From Streptomyces geranii (GTDB lineage: Bacteria; Actinomycetota; Actinomycetes; Streptomycetales; Streptomycetaceae), in the NCBI RefSeq assembly GCF_002954775.1, contig NZ_PJME01000036.1, forward strand, positions 1 to 64,000: a DNA stretch of 64,000 nt. The letters are read 5' to 3'. The stretch's first letter is position 1; every line of letters starts with the position of its first letter. Under the pieces are notes generated by a model. That model was not told the DNA's origin and did no database searches. It was given only the letters and a program-made list of their open reading frames with translations. Shown here in pieces: positions 23,869-32,198 of this stretch. The translations under genes and the position numbers were made by a program.

Positions 23869-24215
23869 ACGGCTTCTCCTTGGGGGTCAAGGGCGCGGGC
23901 TGCCCAGATCAGGAGCTGCCCGGCGTTGTCGGTGATCAGGGCGGCAGCCTCGTGCAGCGGGCAGGAGGCGTCGCCGTCGCGGTCCGGCTCGATCTGCGCA
24001 GCCCGGCGTGCGGCGGCGGTGACCAGCTGCGCCACGGCCGCGATGAGGCCGCCGGGCTGGTCGGTGTCCTCGATGAGTTCGCGCAGGATCGCGGCGAGCC
24101 CCGCCGGGTCGATGTCGTCGGCCTGGAGGTCGTCCTCGATCTGCTGGAGTGCGAGCTGGGCGATGCCGACCGAGGCGCGCACCCGGTCCAGGCGGGTGCG
24201 GGACCGGGTGGTCAC
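23865..24215 (-). CDS. Small helical hypothetical protein
   Basis: 116 aa from a GTG at 24215 that overlaps the upstream stop as GTGA; its own stop overlaps the kinase ATG. It is all-helical (VGIAQLALQQIEDDLQADD; AAILRELIEDTDQPGG; HEAAALITDNAGQLLIWAA). No family is recognised. The overlaps on both sides suggest balanced production with the kinase. Confidence 0.6.
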   Translation of the reverse strand: MTTRSRTRLDRVRASVGIAQLALQQIEDDLQADDIDPAGLAAILRELIEDTDQPGGLIAAVAQLVTAAARRAAQIEPDRDGDASCPLHEAAALITDNAGQLLIWAARALDPQGEAV

Positions 24216-24718
24216 CGGCTGGTCGCCTTGGTGGTGGCGATGAGGGCGGCGACGGTCTCCCAGCCGTGGTGCCAGGCGGAGTCGAGGTGGAAGGCGCCGT
24301 TGATGCCGAAGTCGGCGAGGCGGTAGAAGCCGCCCTTGCCGGTCTTGGTGGCGATCGCCTCCAGGGCGCCCTCGCCCGGCACCCGGCGGTCGGCGATGTA
24401 GTGCGTGCCCAGCGACAGGGCGAGCCCGGCCACGGCCGCGCCCGGGTGCACCTTGATGCCGAGGGCGCGGGCTCCGAGTCCGGCGACGATCGCCTGGGTG
24501 GCGGTGTAGGTGAGGCAGTGGTGCAGGCACGCCGTACGGCCGTCGGCGGTGCCGTGGACGGTCTTCTCGTCGGTGACCGGGTCCGCGTAGGTGACCGGGA
24601 AGTCGTCGGAGGCACCCTTCACACGGGCGCAGTAGTCGCTCTGGACCCAGAAGTCACCGATCGCGCTGGCGGCGCGGGTCAGTCCGAGCAGGGCGGCGAA
24701 GGCGGCGGGACGGTACAT
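24212..24718 (-). CDS. Membrane-associated protein, DUF3307-like
   Basis: 168 aa from the ATG at 24718, with AGGAG nine bases upstream. The pattern of GDFWVQSDYCARVKG, CLHHCLTYTATQAIV and ALSLGTHYIADRR resembles DUF3307, a family of small integral membrane proteins with histidine-containing helices. About three hydrophobic helices are visible. The function of the family is unknown. Confidence 0.6.
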   Translation of the reverse strand: MYRPAAFAALLGLTRAASAIGDFWVQSDYCARVKGASDDFPVTYADPVTDEKTVHGTADGRTACLHHCLTYTATQAIVAGLGARALGIKVHPGAAVAGLALSLGTHYIADRRVPGEGALEAIATKTGKGGFYRLADFGINGAFHLDSAWHHGWETVAALIATTKATSR

Positions 24719-24796
24719 GCTGGAGTTCTCCTGATCTCGCAGAGGGTGAAGGGGAGTTGAGCGCTGGTCAGCTGGTCGGGGCGGCACGGGGATCCG

Positions 24797-25081
24797 TCAG
24801 AAGGGCGGTTCGTCGATGCCCGTGGAGCGAGGCAGGAGGCGCAGGGATACCTCGCGCCGCTCTGCCCAGCACCAGCAGGCCTCCATGTCCGGGTACGGGC
24901 CGCTCGTCCACCAGCCGCCCTCGCCCCGGCAGTCGGGACAGTCGGGGCGGGGGAGCGGCTCCAGCCGGATGCCGTACGGGAAGCGGGTCAGCCGCCAGTG
25001 GCCGGCCTTGAGAGCAGTGGCGGCCACCGTGACCGTGAGCGGTACGGCGGCCACGAGCAGCAGGGCGGTTCGGGCGCGCAC
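24797..25081 (-). CDS. Small membrane-anchored cysteine protein
   Basis: 94 aa from a GTG at 25081, four bases after the preceding stop. One N-terminal membrane helix (TALLLVAAVPLTVTVAATAL) is followed by PDCPDCRGEGGWWTSGPYPD and CWCW, a DnaJ-like CxxCxGxG half-motif plus a second Cys pair. It could be a membrane-tethered zinc or redox protein. No family is recognised. Confidence 0.55.
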   Translation of the reverse strand: MRARTALLLVAAVPLTVTVAATALKAGHWRLTRFPYGIRLEPLPRPDCPDCRGEGGWWTSGPYPDMEACWCWAERREVSLRLLPRSTGIDEPPF

Positions 25082-25084
25082 GGC

Positions 25085-25885
25085 TCAGACGACCGGGGAC
25101 GGCTGGACGTCCGGCCGGGTACTGCTCCCGGAGATCGCGGCCGGGGCGGGGTTCGCCTCCAGTTCCATGCGGACCAGGCTGTCGGCGGTGTGCGGGATAC
25201 CCAGGCGGTCCTGCTCACGGACCGCGTCGGCCGGGTCGCTGAACGCGGCGTACGGCACCCGGCCGTTCATCAGGACGTACACAATGCCGAAGTCCCACGG
25301 GGTGATCCATGGTGCGGTGGCGTCCACTCGGAGGGTGGCGAACGTCCAGGGATAGTCGAGCGCGCGGGCAAGGTCACCGCGCTCGGTGTACGTGGTAGCG
25401 GGCCCCCAGCCGTCAGCAGGGGCGCCCTGCCGTTCGGCCTCCGCCTTGGCTGCTGCCTCGGTGGCGTGGGCCGACTGCATTCGGCCGCAGCGGTAGAGGA
25501 AGGTCACCTTCTGCGGCTCGGTCAGGTCGCGCATCGCCTTCAGCCCGGCGCGGCCTTCGGCCGTGTCGGCGAGGCGGAACTGGTCGGCGTTTGCCAGCAG
25601 GATGCGGGCGGCGTGGTAGCCGGCGGCGTCGGGCGGGAGGCCGGTGGCCATCAGCGCGGCGATCTCGTCACCGGCCCGGCGGAGGCTGTCGAGCTGGGTG
25701 CGGAGGTTCTCGATCGTCCCGTCGCGCTCCTCCAGGAGCTGCTCCAGGTTGGAGTTCTTCTGCTCGAAGTCGCCTGCCCTGCCGCGTTCCTGGGCGAGTT
25801 CGCCTTCCAGGCCGGGGACACGTTTCGCGGTCTCCACCGCCTGCTTGTAGGTGCGGCGGGTCGACCCGCGAATGATGCTGATCAT
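25085..25885 (-). CDS. Hypothetical coiled-coil protein
   Basis: 266 aa from the ATG at 25885, with AGGGA upstream; the longer frame reads into the gap and is rejected. Residues 15-80 form a clear coiled coil (KRVPGLEGELAQERGRAGD; LLEERDGTIENLRTQLDSL). The rest is globular, with FLYRCGRMQSAHATEAAAK and WGPATTYTERGDLARALDY. No family is recognised; it may be a scaffold. Confidence 0.6.
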   Translation of the reverse strand: MISIIRGSTRRTYKQAVETAKRVPGLEGELAQERGRAGDFEQKNSNLEQLLEERDGTIENLRTQLDSLRRAGDEIAALMATGLPPDAAGYHAARILLANADQFRLADTAEGRAGLKAMRDLTEPQKVTFLYRCGRMQSAHATEAAAKAEAERQGAPADGWGPATTYTERGDLARALDYPWTFATLRVDATAPWITPWDFGIVYVLMNGRVPYAAFSDPADAVREQDRLGIPHTADSLVRMELEANPAPAAISGSSTRPDVQPSPVV

Positions 25886-25991
25886 GGTTTTTTCCCTATG
25901 TGGTGGTGTTCGGTTCTCCTGATCCGCCCGGCCCGCCAAGCGGCGGTACGGGCGGGTCAAGGCAGTCGGCAGCGCTCGGGGCGCTGCCGGG

Positions 25992-26456
25992 TCAGGCTGC
26001 GAGCCGGTGCGCGGGCGAGGAGGTGGGCGCGGCGTAGCTGGTGGGGTCCGCCGGTGTGCCGTCGTGGCACTGCAGGCAGCACCCCAACTTCTTGGAGAGG
26101 CAGCTGTAGAAACGCCTCCCGCATTCGCCGCAGGTCTGGCGAGCCGCCATCGCCCGGTCCAGCGCCCACTCCTGGGCGAGCGTCGGGATCCGCTTGGGCT
26201 TCGCCAGATCGACGCGGAGCAGGAAACCGCGGGTGGGGTGGTTGCAGGACAGCCACGGCCGGTAGGAGCACCACTTGCAGCGCACGATCGCGACCGTGCC
26301 CCTGTTGCTGCCGGGGCTGAGGCCCATGTCCCGTAACTGGCGCCGCGTGGCCAGGCCTTCGGGGACCGCGCCGCGGTCGTACTCGGGCAACAGGGCTCTG
26401 TTGCGCGGCACCTGCTTCTTCTCGCGGGGGCGGCGCTTCTTCCGGGGGCGCGGCAT
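25992..26456 (-). CDS. RRQRL-motif zinc-binding protein
   Basis: 154 aa from the ATG at 26456. A basic tail (MPRPRKKRRPREKK) precedes EGLATRRQLRDMGLSPG, the element from which the actinobacterial RRQRL-motif zinc proteins take their name. Cysteine pairs follow as CKWCSYRPWLSC, CGECGRRFYSC and CCLQCHDG. These proteins are common on Streptomyces plasmids near transfer genes; their role is not established, though nucleic-acid binding is likely. Confidence 0.7.
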   Translation of the reverse strand: MPRPRKKRRPREKKQVPRNRALLPEYDRGAVPEGLATRRQLRDMGLSPGSNRGTVAIVRCKWCSYRPWLSCNHPTRGFLLRVDLAKPKRIPTLAQEWALDRAMAARQTCGECGRRFYSCLSKKLGCCLQCHDGTPADPTSYAAPTSSPAHRLAA

Positions 26457-26657
26457 CACTGTTTCCAGGTGCTGGGCAGCCGGGCGGGTCGCTTGGGGTA
26501 GCGGGGTCCGGGGCGGTGGGGGCGGGGCCGGCCGATCCGGCGGCGCGGTCGGGGAATGAGCACGGGCAGGTCCTCCAGACGTCGGTGGGCAAGCAGCGCG
26601 CCCCGCGGACGCGTTGTGCGTCGGCGGGGCGCGGGATGGTGCTGGCGGCCGGTCGGC

Positions 26658-26696
26658 CTGGTCCTCGCCCACACCGTGTGGGTGGGCGAGGACCAG
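26658..26696 (-). terminator. Intergenic stem-loop
   Basis: CTGGTCCTCGCCCAC / GTGGGCGAGGACCAG is a perfect 15-bp stem with a 9-nt loop, in the gap between two operon genes. A second weaker hairpin (GCGCCCCGC / GCGGGGCGC) lies just downstream near 26600-26634. Confidence 0.55.
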
Positions 26697-26722
26697 GCGG
26701 AGCGACCGGAGTGCGGAGACGG

Positions 26723-27376
26723 TCAGCGGCTGGCGGTTCCGGTCGGCCGGGTACGGCTCGCCCACGGGTCGTTGTGGTGTCGGCCGGTGAGGCGGTCGAG
26801 CACGGTCCACAGCCGGTCGCCGTCGGGGCCGTACTCGGGGGCGATGACCGAGACGTACGTGCCGGTGCTGACCTGCCGGTAGAGGTCGCGGTTCAGTCCG
26901 GGCCACTGGATGGCCATGTCCGCGCGGCTGATCCGTCCGCCGAACGCGGTCATGGCCTCGCCGTCGCGGGTCGTGGCGACCACGGGCGGCTCCTGGACGC
27001 CGCCGCTGTCGAGGCGGTGGTCGTTGATCCGGACGAACAGCCCGGCGGCGATTGCGGCGTCGACCAGGCGGTGGCACAGCGCCGGGTCGACGACCACCAG
27101 CTCGACTGCCGCGCGCTGCTCCCACCACATGCCGTCGACGCCGGTGCCGGCGACCCCGGGCTGCGAGCAGGTGGTGACGTACCCGGCCCGGCACAGGGCG
27201 GCGAGCGTGGGCACCAGGTGCTCGGTCTCGTCCTCGGGCCCGTAGCGCGCCTGGTAGCCGGGGCGGGAAGCAATCTCCCCCTCCAGCCAGCGGGCCATCA
27301 GCTCACCGAGGTCGGCGACGGTCCGGGCGGACCGCCAGCGGCTGCGGTCGGAACGGCTCATCCACGGCAACTTCAT
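26723..27376 (-). CDS. Hypothetical protein, DUF6919-like
   Basis: 217 aa from the ATG at 27376, preceded by GAGGAG at a good distance; an upstream ATG at 27391 lacks this. Recognisable stretches are TVADLGELMARWLEGEIASR, LAALCRAGYVTTCSQPGV and WEQRAAVELVVVDPALCHRL. This resembles DUF6919 proteins of Streptomyces plasmids and chromosomes, where I also recall the SQPG element. Function unknown. Confidence 0.6.
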   Translation of the reverse strand: MKLPWMSRSDRSRWRSARTVADLGELMARWLEGEIASRPGYQARYGPEDETEHLVPTLAALCRAGYVTTCSQPGVAGTGVDGMWWEQRAAVELVVVDPALCHRLVDAAIAAGLFVRINDHRLDSGGVQEPPVVATTRDGEAMTAFGGRISRADMAIQWPGLNRDLYRQVSTGTYVSVIAPEYGPDGDRLWTVLDRLTGRHHNDPWASRTRPTGTASR

Positions 27377-27493
27377 CGGCGTACTCCTCATGGGGTGACG
27401 GGTGGGGTGTCGGGGGGTGATGCGCGGGCCGGTCGGCCGGTGAAGTCCTCGGACGCACTGGGGCGTTCGAGGACCAGGCGGGTCGACGGGATG

Positions 27494-28267
27494 TCAGCGC
27501 TGGCGGAACTGGTGGATGTTGTCGGGTTCGTCGTCGAAGTCGGCGGCGTCCGGGGCGGCCTGGATCGTGGCGTAGATGTGGAGGCCGGGGCGGAACTCCG
27601 GCGGGTGGTTGTTGATGACGGGCCGCAGGCTCAGGCCGCGCAGGGCGAGGATGCTCGCGAGGGCCCACATGAGCGCGGCGAGGCCGGTGGCGACGGTGCG
27701 CCCGCCGGCCGGGGAAGCGGCCCACACCATGGCGGCGGAGGCGGCGCCCCACAGCACCCAGGTGATACGGGCTCCGGTGTTGCCGGCGCATCCGCCGATG
27801 AGTCCGAGCAGCCCGGCGAGCTGCCAGAAGGCGTAGAGGGCGGAGGCGGGGACGGCGAGGCCGGCGGAGTTCTGGCCGATGTAGGAGCGGACCGGGTTGT
27901 CGATCACGCCCCGCAGGCCGCCGCTGTCCGTGCCGGTCGGTGGCCCGTCCCCGAGCGCGGTGAACAGTCCGTGCAGGACGGTGTTGGCGACGTCGGGCAC
28001 AGCGTCCAGCAGCAGCGGGCCCCAGCCCAGCGCGAACAGGCCGAGCGTCACCTTGATCCAGTTCGCCATGCCGTGCCAGCCGGCGTGCCGGGCCGCGAAC
28101 ACGTCGTCCCACCGGCGGTGCAGGAAGCCGCCCTCCGCCCAGGCCGTCGTCCACCAGGTGCGCAGCGCGGCGAGGCGGGAGGGCTTCTTCGGCGTGCGCG
28201 GGACGTGGACGGGCAGGTAGGTACGCGGCTCGGAGTGCCGGGCGGTGTGGGTGGTGTCGAAGTGCAT
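27494..28267 (-). CDS. Integral membrane protein
   Basis: 257 aa from the ATG at 28267, with AAGGAG upstream. The N-terminal 70 residues are basic and cytoplasmic-looking, and hydrophobic helices follow (VTLGLFALGWGPLLLDAV; YAFWQLAGLLGLIGGCAG; ITWVLWGAASAAMVWAA; TGLAALMWALASILALRG). The soluble C-terminus is acidic. The topology resembles spread or transfer membrane proteins of Streptomyces plasmids, but no named family is certain. Confidence 0.65.
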   Translation of the reverse strand: MHFDTTHTARHSEPRTYLPVHVPRTPKKPSRLAALRTWWTTAWAEGGFLHRRWDDVFAARHAGWHGMANWIKVTLGLFALGWGPLLLDAVPDVANTVLHGLFTALGDGPPTGTDSGGLRGVIDNPVRSYIGQNSAGLAVPASALYAFWQLAGLLGLIGGCAGNTGARITWVLWGAASAAMVWAASPAGGRTVATGLAALMWALASILALRGLSLRPVINNHPPEFRPGLHIYATIQAAPDAADFDDEPDNIHQFRQR

Positions 28268-28397
28268 GGTCAAGCAGCTCCTTCGTCGGAGGTCGTGGTG
28301 GTCGGATCGGTGCGCTGGCGGCCGGACGGCCTGCCCCGTCCCCGGCTCCTGGAGCAGGCCGGGGCGGGGGCGAGGCAGGGGGACCGGGCGGGGCGGG

Positions 28398-28958
28398 TCA
28401 CAGGCCGCGGGCGTCGGCGAGATCGGCGGCCTGGTCGACCATGCGGATCGGAACGCGGCTGTTGGCGAAGGCGTCGTTGAAGCCCGGGACGGAGTCGACG
28501 TCGTTGCCGAACCGGCGGCGGATCGCGTCCATGAGGACCGTGACAGCGGTGCTCTCCAGCCCGCGGTCGCCGCCGGACTCGGCTCGGACGGCACCGAGCA
28601 TGCAGCTCGCGCCGTCCTCGTCGAACAGGGCGTCCTTGCACCAGCCGCCGGTGAGCAGGCGGTGGTGGGCGCGCTGCAGGAGGGCCGCGGCGGGCGTCGG
28701 GTACAGGTCCGGTGGCGGGGACAGCCCGGTGTCGACGGGGACGGTGACGACGTCGGCCAGGTCGACGGGCTCGGTGTCGATGTGGGCGGTGTTGACCTCG
28801 TAGGCGACCTTGGCTTCGTCCAGCCGCACGGTCATCGCCGCGTTGATGAACGCCAGGCGTTCCTCGAGGGTCAGTGCCACCGGCGGCGTGGCAGCTGCGG
28901 CGGCCTGGGTCGTCGGGGCGGGGTGGTCCATAGCGTGGGAGAACGGAGTGTTGGACAT
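28398..28958 (-). CDS. DUF6197-like protein
   Basis: 186 aa from the ATG at 28958. The C-terminal half has RAHHRLLTGGWCKDALFD, then ASCMLGAVRAESGGD and a closing helix. The sequence around L-x-x-GWC...G-x-x-C-x-x-GA matches my memory of DUF6197 proteins found in Streptomyces chromosomes and phages. Function is unknown. It is followed toward lower coordinates by the membrane protein gene at 27494. Confidence 0.6.
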   Translation of the reverse strand: MSNTPFSHAMDHPAPTTQAAAAATPPVALTLEERLAFINAAMTVRLDEAKVAYEVNTAHIDTEPVDLADVVTVPVDTGLSPPPDLYPTPAAALLQRAHHRLLTGGWCKDALFDEDGASCMLGAVRAESGGDRGLESTAVTVLMDAIRRRFGNDVDSVPGFNDAFANSRVPIRMVDQAADLADARGL

Positions 28959-28982
28959 CGCGGGCTCCAGACGAGGAACGTC

Positions 28983-29020
28983 GAAGGGCGCCGCCGGGGT
29001 TAGGTCCGGCGGCGCCCTTC
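28983..29020 (-). terminator. Stem-loop between transfer block and 13-29 kb block
   Basis: GAAGGGCGCCGCCGG / CCGGCGGCGCCCTTC is a perfect 15-bp stem with an 8-nt loop. It lies upstream of the DUF6197-like gene and could end transcription from the transfer block, which would make the 13-29 kb block a separate operon. Confidence 0.6.
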
Positions 29021-29115
29021 GGCGTCGTGCAGCAGGGGAGTGGGCGCTGGCGGGGTAGTCACCGCACCCGCTCCCCGGGCATCCTCGAACCAACCGGAAC
29101 GGGGAAGGGGATCGG

Positions 29116-29277
29116 GTGGAGTTCGTCTTCGGGTGCGGGTGGTGCGGCGGGGACAACTTCTTCGTGGGCAGGCAGGTCGGCTTCTGGGTCGACAAGTGGG
29201 AGGTGCCCTCGGAGTGGGACTGCCGCTTCTGCGACGGACTCAACTACACGCCCGACCCGCCGTGGACCGAGGCGTAG
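29116..29277 (+). CDS. Small zinc-ribbon protein on the opposite strand
   Basis: 53 aa from a GTG at 29116, with AAGGGG six bases upstream, ending in TAG. It has CGWCGG near the start and CRFCDG near residue 37, a compact C-x2-C...C-x2-C zinc ribbon with aromatic residues between (VGFWVDKWEVPSEWDC). Codons are strongly GC3-biased. It is antisense to the surrounding operons and sits between them, so it must have its own promoter. No family is recognised. Confidence 0.6.
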   Translation: MEFVFGCGWCGGDNFFVGRQVGFWVDKWEVPSEWDCRFCDGLNYTPDPPWTEA

Positions 29278-29278
29278 T

Positions 29279-29467
29279 TCAGAAGCTGGAGATCAGTCCG
29301 GCGAGCGAGGCGAGGCCGCTGTTGATGGCCGGGGCCAGGCCGGTCGTGGCGAGGGTGAAGCCGAACAGCGTGCAGGCCAGTGCGGAGCCGATGCGGACGT
29401 AGCCGCCCTTGACCAGGACGACGACGATGATGCCCAGCAGCACGGCGGCGGAGATGGAAAGGGCCAC
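29279..29467 (-). CDS. Small two-helix membrane protein beside the transfer ATPase
   Basis: 62 aa from a GTG at 29467, with AAGGAGG 11 bases upstream. Two membrane helices (AVLLGIIVVVLVKGG and LACTLFGFTLATTGLA) make up most of the protein. It directly follows the transfer ATPase gene and resembles the 71-aa protein at 3192. It may help the ATPase or a spread complex in the membrane. Confidence 0.6.
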   Translation of the reverse strand: MALSISAAVLLGIIVVVLVKGGYVRIGSALACTLFGFTLATTGLAPAINSGLASLAGLISSF

Positions 29468-29550
29468 GGCGAGTGGTGCCTCCTTCAGGATCGGGTGCGG
29501 CCGGCCGTGCTCGGGCAGGCCGGCCCCACCGGTGACGGATCGGGAGAGGG

Positions 29551-31686
29551 TCAGACGTTGTTGAGGTTCTTGATGGCCTCCAGCGCCTGGCGGGGCGAGG
29601 TGACCCGGGACTCGGAACGGCTGCTGCCGGACTTGGCGCCGCGCTTGCCGCCCTTGCCGCCGCCGCGTCGGCGGGAGCCGCCGTCGTCGTCGCCGTCCTC
29701 GTCGGGCTCGGGCCAGAACTCGCCGGGCCGTACGGGCTCGTTCCAGTCGAACCACAGGCCGCGCTTGTCCAGCTCGCTGATCTCGTAGTCGGTGAGCCGG
29801 TTGACCTCGTCGGGGAACAGCTTGGAGAGGTCGGTGTCGAAGTCCGCGTACAGCGAGCGCATGAGCACGGCGCGGCCGTTGTCGAGGACGATGACCGCGA
29901 CGCCGCCCGTGCTGACGCCGTTCTCCGGGTCGGCCTCGCCCTTGATGGCCCGCTCGATCGCGGAGCCTTCGCTGCGGGAGTAGCGGGCCGGGATGGTCGG
30001 CACGTCGTAGGCGTTCTCCATGGTGCCCTCCGCCGCCTTGCGGGTGGCGCCGGGCGAACCCATGTTGAAGATGACCGGGCGGCTGTTCTGCCGCAGGTTG
30101 TCCTTCATCTCGGTGGAGAACCCGTTGTGCGCGAACGGGCTCTGCCCGGCCGGGTTGAAGCCGATGCCGTACTTGAGGCCGGTGACCGTGAGGTCATCAC
30201 CATCTGTCTGGATAAACTCGCCGAAGTCTCCGTCCTGCGCCGCGGTCATGAACTCGTCCGCGTACACGTTCAGCTGCCGGTAGGGGCAGCGCGGGTCGCC
30301 GGGCTTGTAGTCGTGCGGCTGGCCGTCGTGCGGCCAGGGCATCTCCGCCCTGATCTCGCACAGCGCCTTCGCCGCGCGCACCTGGCGTGCCATCCACAGC
30401 GCGTTCGAGCCCTGCCGGTCGATGTACCGACCGAGCACGGTGGTTTTTTCGTCCTTGCGGACGGTGGACAGCCACACCACCTGGCCGTCCAGGGACTGGG
30501 CGGCCATGTTGATCGCGAAGTACTGCGTCTTCCCGCTGCGGCTCACGCCCAGGATGAGGCCGTGGGCTGCGGCGTTCTTGTCGTGCTGGTACACCATGCT
30601 CTTCACCGGCTGGCCGGTGATGGTGAACCCGCACACGTACATGCCCTTGGCGTCCGGGGTGAGCAGCTCGCGGGTGGCGGGGAAGATCGCGCTGAGCGGT
30701 GGGGTGTCGAACGCGCTGATCAGGAACTCGTTGCCGTCGATCAGGACGAACACGCAGGAGTCGTCCTCGGGCAGGTTCAGCGCGCGGCAGACCTTGGCCA
30801 GGTCGATGCGCGGGGTCTCGGTGGAGTCGGCCATCTTCGCCCGGTAGAAGGTCACCCCGCGTTCGTCGTCGCGGGTCTTGTGGACCAGCTCGGAGCCGGG
30901 GGCGCCGCCCTTTGGCCCGCCGACCTTGTCCGTCCAGCGCTCCTGCGCGGTCGGCTTGGTGCGGCGGCGCTGGTTGGCGTCGGGGGTGATGCGGGCCTCC
31001 ATCCAGCCGGGTCCGCCCTGGCGGCCGGGCTGGATGGCGACCTCCGCCAGGACGACGTCGCTGGAGTGCACGCCGAACGGAGCGGCGACCACGGCTTCCG
31101 ACAGGCCGCTGATCGGCCGTCCGGTCTCCGAGGCGCGCAGCAGGATCGTCATGTCGTTCCGCATGCCGGGGTGCCGGGTGGCCTTGACGATGTGCGTGCG
31201 GCCGGGCATCCCGGCCTGCTCCCACAGCACCCTGGCGTCGCGGGTGAGCAGGTCGGCGCCGTCGTCCGGCTGCGCCACCGGCGCCTCGAGGACTTCGGCG
31301 GGGGCCGGCTGGGGGGCCGGGGCGGCGACGGCGGGACGGTGACGGCGGCGGGTGTGCCGGGAGAACGGCATCACCAGGTAGCCGGCCGCCGCCCATCCGG
31401 CGGCGAGCAGGGCGTCCATCCAGTACGGGCCCCAGCCGGTGGTGGTCTTGGCGGCGACGTCGACGGCGGCGGCCAGGACCAGCGGGGACCAGCGCAAAAT
31501 CTTGCGCCCCGCGCCGGGCTCATCGCTCTTGGCGGCCAGGAACCAGCCGCCGATCCCGGCGGCGCCGGCCAGCTGCACGACCTGGTTGACGGGACTGTCG
31601 GGATAGAGGTTCGGAGCCACGGCCAGCACGGGCGCGGCGAGGGTGTAGGCGAGGCGTTCGAGCGCGACACTGCGCGGCGTGGTCAC
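29551..31686 (-). CDS. FtsK/TraB-like plasmid transfer ATPase
   Basis: 711 aa from a GTG at 31686, with AAGGAG five bases upstream. Two or three N-terminal membrane helices (about residues 10-110) precede an Ala/Pro linker. The P-loop is HGLILGVSRSGKTQYFAINM. Downstream are VVWLSTVRKDE, a Walker B-like LNVYADEFMTAA and VIFNMGSPGATRKAAEG. The C-terminus is basic. Streptomyces conjugation uses one FtsK-like translocase that moves double-stranded DNA between mycelia, and this gene fits that role. The presence of a MobF relaxase on the same replicon raises the question of which mode is used. Confidence 0.75.
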   Translation of the reverse strand: MTTPRSVALERLAYTLAAPVLAVAPNLYPDSPVNQVVQLAGAAGIGGWFLAAKSDEPGAGRKILRWSPLVLAAAVDVAAKTTTGWGPYWMDALLAAGWAAAGYLVMPFSRHTRRRHRPAVAAPAPQPAPAEVLEAPVAQPDDGADLLTRDARVLWEQAGMPGRTHIVKATRHPGMRNDMTILLRASETGRPISGLSEAVVAAPFGVHSSDVVLAEVAIQPGRQGGPGWMEARITPDANQRRRTKPTAQERWTDKVGGPKGGAPGSELVHKTRDDERGVTFYRAKMADSTETPRIDLAKVCRALNLPEDDSCVFVLIDGNEFLISAFDTPPLSAIFPATRELLTPDAKGMYVCGFTITGQPVKSMVYQHDKNAAAHGLILGVSRSGKTQYFAINMAAQSLDGQVVWLSTVRKDEKTTVLGRYIDRQGSNALWMARQVRAAKALCEIRAEMPWPHDGQPHDYKPGDPRCPYRQLNVYADEFMTAAQDGDFGEFIQTDGDDLTVTGLKYGIGFNPAGQSPFAHNGFSTEMKDNLRQNSRPVIFNMGSPGATRKAAEGTMENAYDVPTIPARYSRSEGSAIERAIKGEADPENGVSTGGVAVIVLDNGRAVLMRSLYADFDTDLSKLFPDEVNRLTDYEISELDKRGLWFDWNEPVRPGEFWPEPDEDGDDDGGSRRRGGGKGGKRGAKSGSSRSESRVTSPRQALEAIKNLNNV

Positions 31687-31707
31687 GGTATCTCCTTCGG
31701 GAACGGG

Positions 31708-31744
31708 CACGGGCGGCCCCGCGGATGTCGCGGGGCCGCCCGTG
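31708..31744 (-). terminator. Stem-loop upstream of the transfer ATPase
   Basis: CACGGGCGGCCCCGCG / CGCGGGGCCGCCCGTG is a perfect 16-bp stem with a 5-nt loop, 22 bp upstream of the ATPase start. It could limit readthrough into the ATPase gene. Confidence 0.6.
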
Positions 31745-31761
31745 GCGGGGGTGGGTGGGGG

Positions 31762-32178
31762 TCAGCGGTCGAAGAACCCGGGCCTGGGGGTCTTTGCGCG
31801 CCGGTTGGAGCGGATGTCGTCCAGCGCGCCGTACAGCTTCGAGTGGGTGCGCTTGGTCTGGTGGGTGAGGTCGACGACCTCCCCCGCGGTGGCACCGAGG
31901 TTCTTCACCTCGTTGGCGGCGCCGCCCAGGGCGACGGCCACCTCGTTCGTGGCAAACACGAACAAGGGGTCCAGGTCCGCGTTGTCGATGTCGTCGGCCA
32001 CGCCCGTGGTGTGGGTGGCGTTGGCCTTCATGTCGCGGCGCAGCGCTTCCAGTTCGAGGACGGCGTCGTCCATCGCCTTGCCGAGCTTGTCCAGCTTGGT
32101 CTGGACAGCTTTGTAGCGATTGTCGGCGTCGGCCGGTACGGGGGCGGCACTGCCGGATTGCGGTACGAGATCGCTCAT
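31762..32178 (-). CDS. Hypothetical helical protein of the transfer block
   Basis: 138 aa from the ATG at 32178, with GGAGGAG upstream. It is mostly helical (AVQTKLDKLGKAMDDAVLEL; ATNEVAVALGGAANEVKNLG; TKRTHSKLYGALDDIRSNR) with a basic tail. It has no membrane segment. It is placed between the large basic protein and the ATPase, so it is likely a soluble partner of the transfer machinery. Confidence 0.6.
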   Translation of the reverse strand: MSDLVPQSGSAAPVPADADNRYKAVQTKLDKLGKAMDDAVLELEALRRDMKANATHTTGVADDIDNADLDPLFVFATNEVAVALGGAANEVKNLGATAGEVVDLTHQTKRTHSKLYGALDDIRSNRRAKTPRPGFFDR

Positions 32179-32198
32179 GAGCGGCTCCTCCAGGGGGG

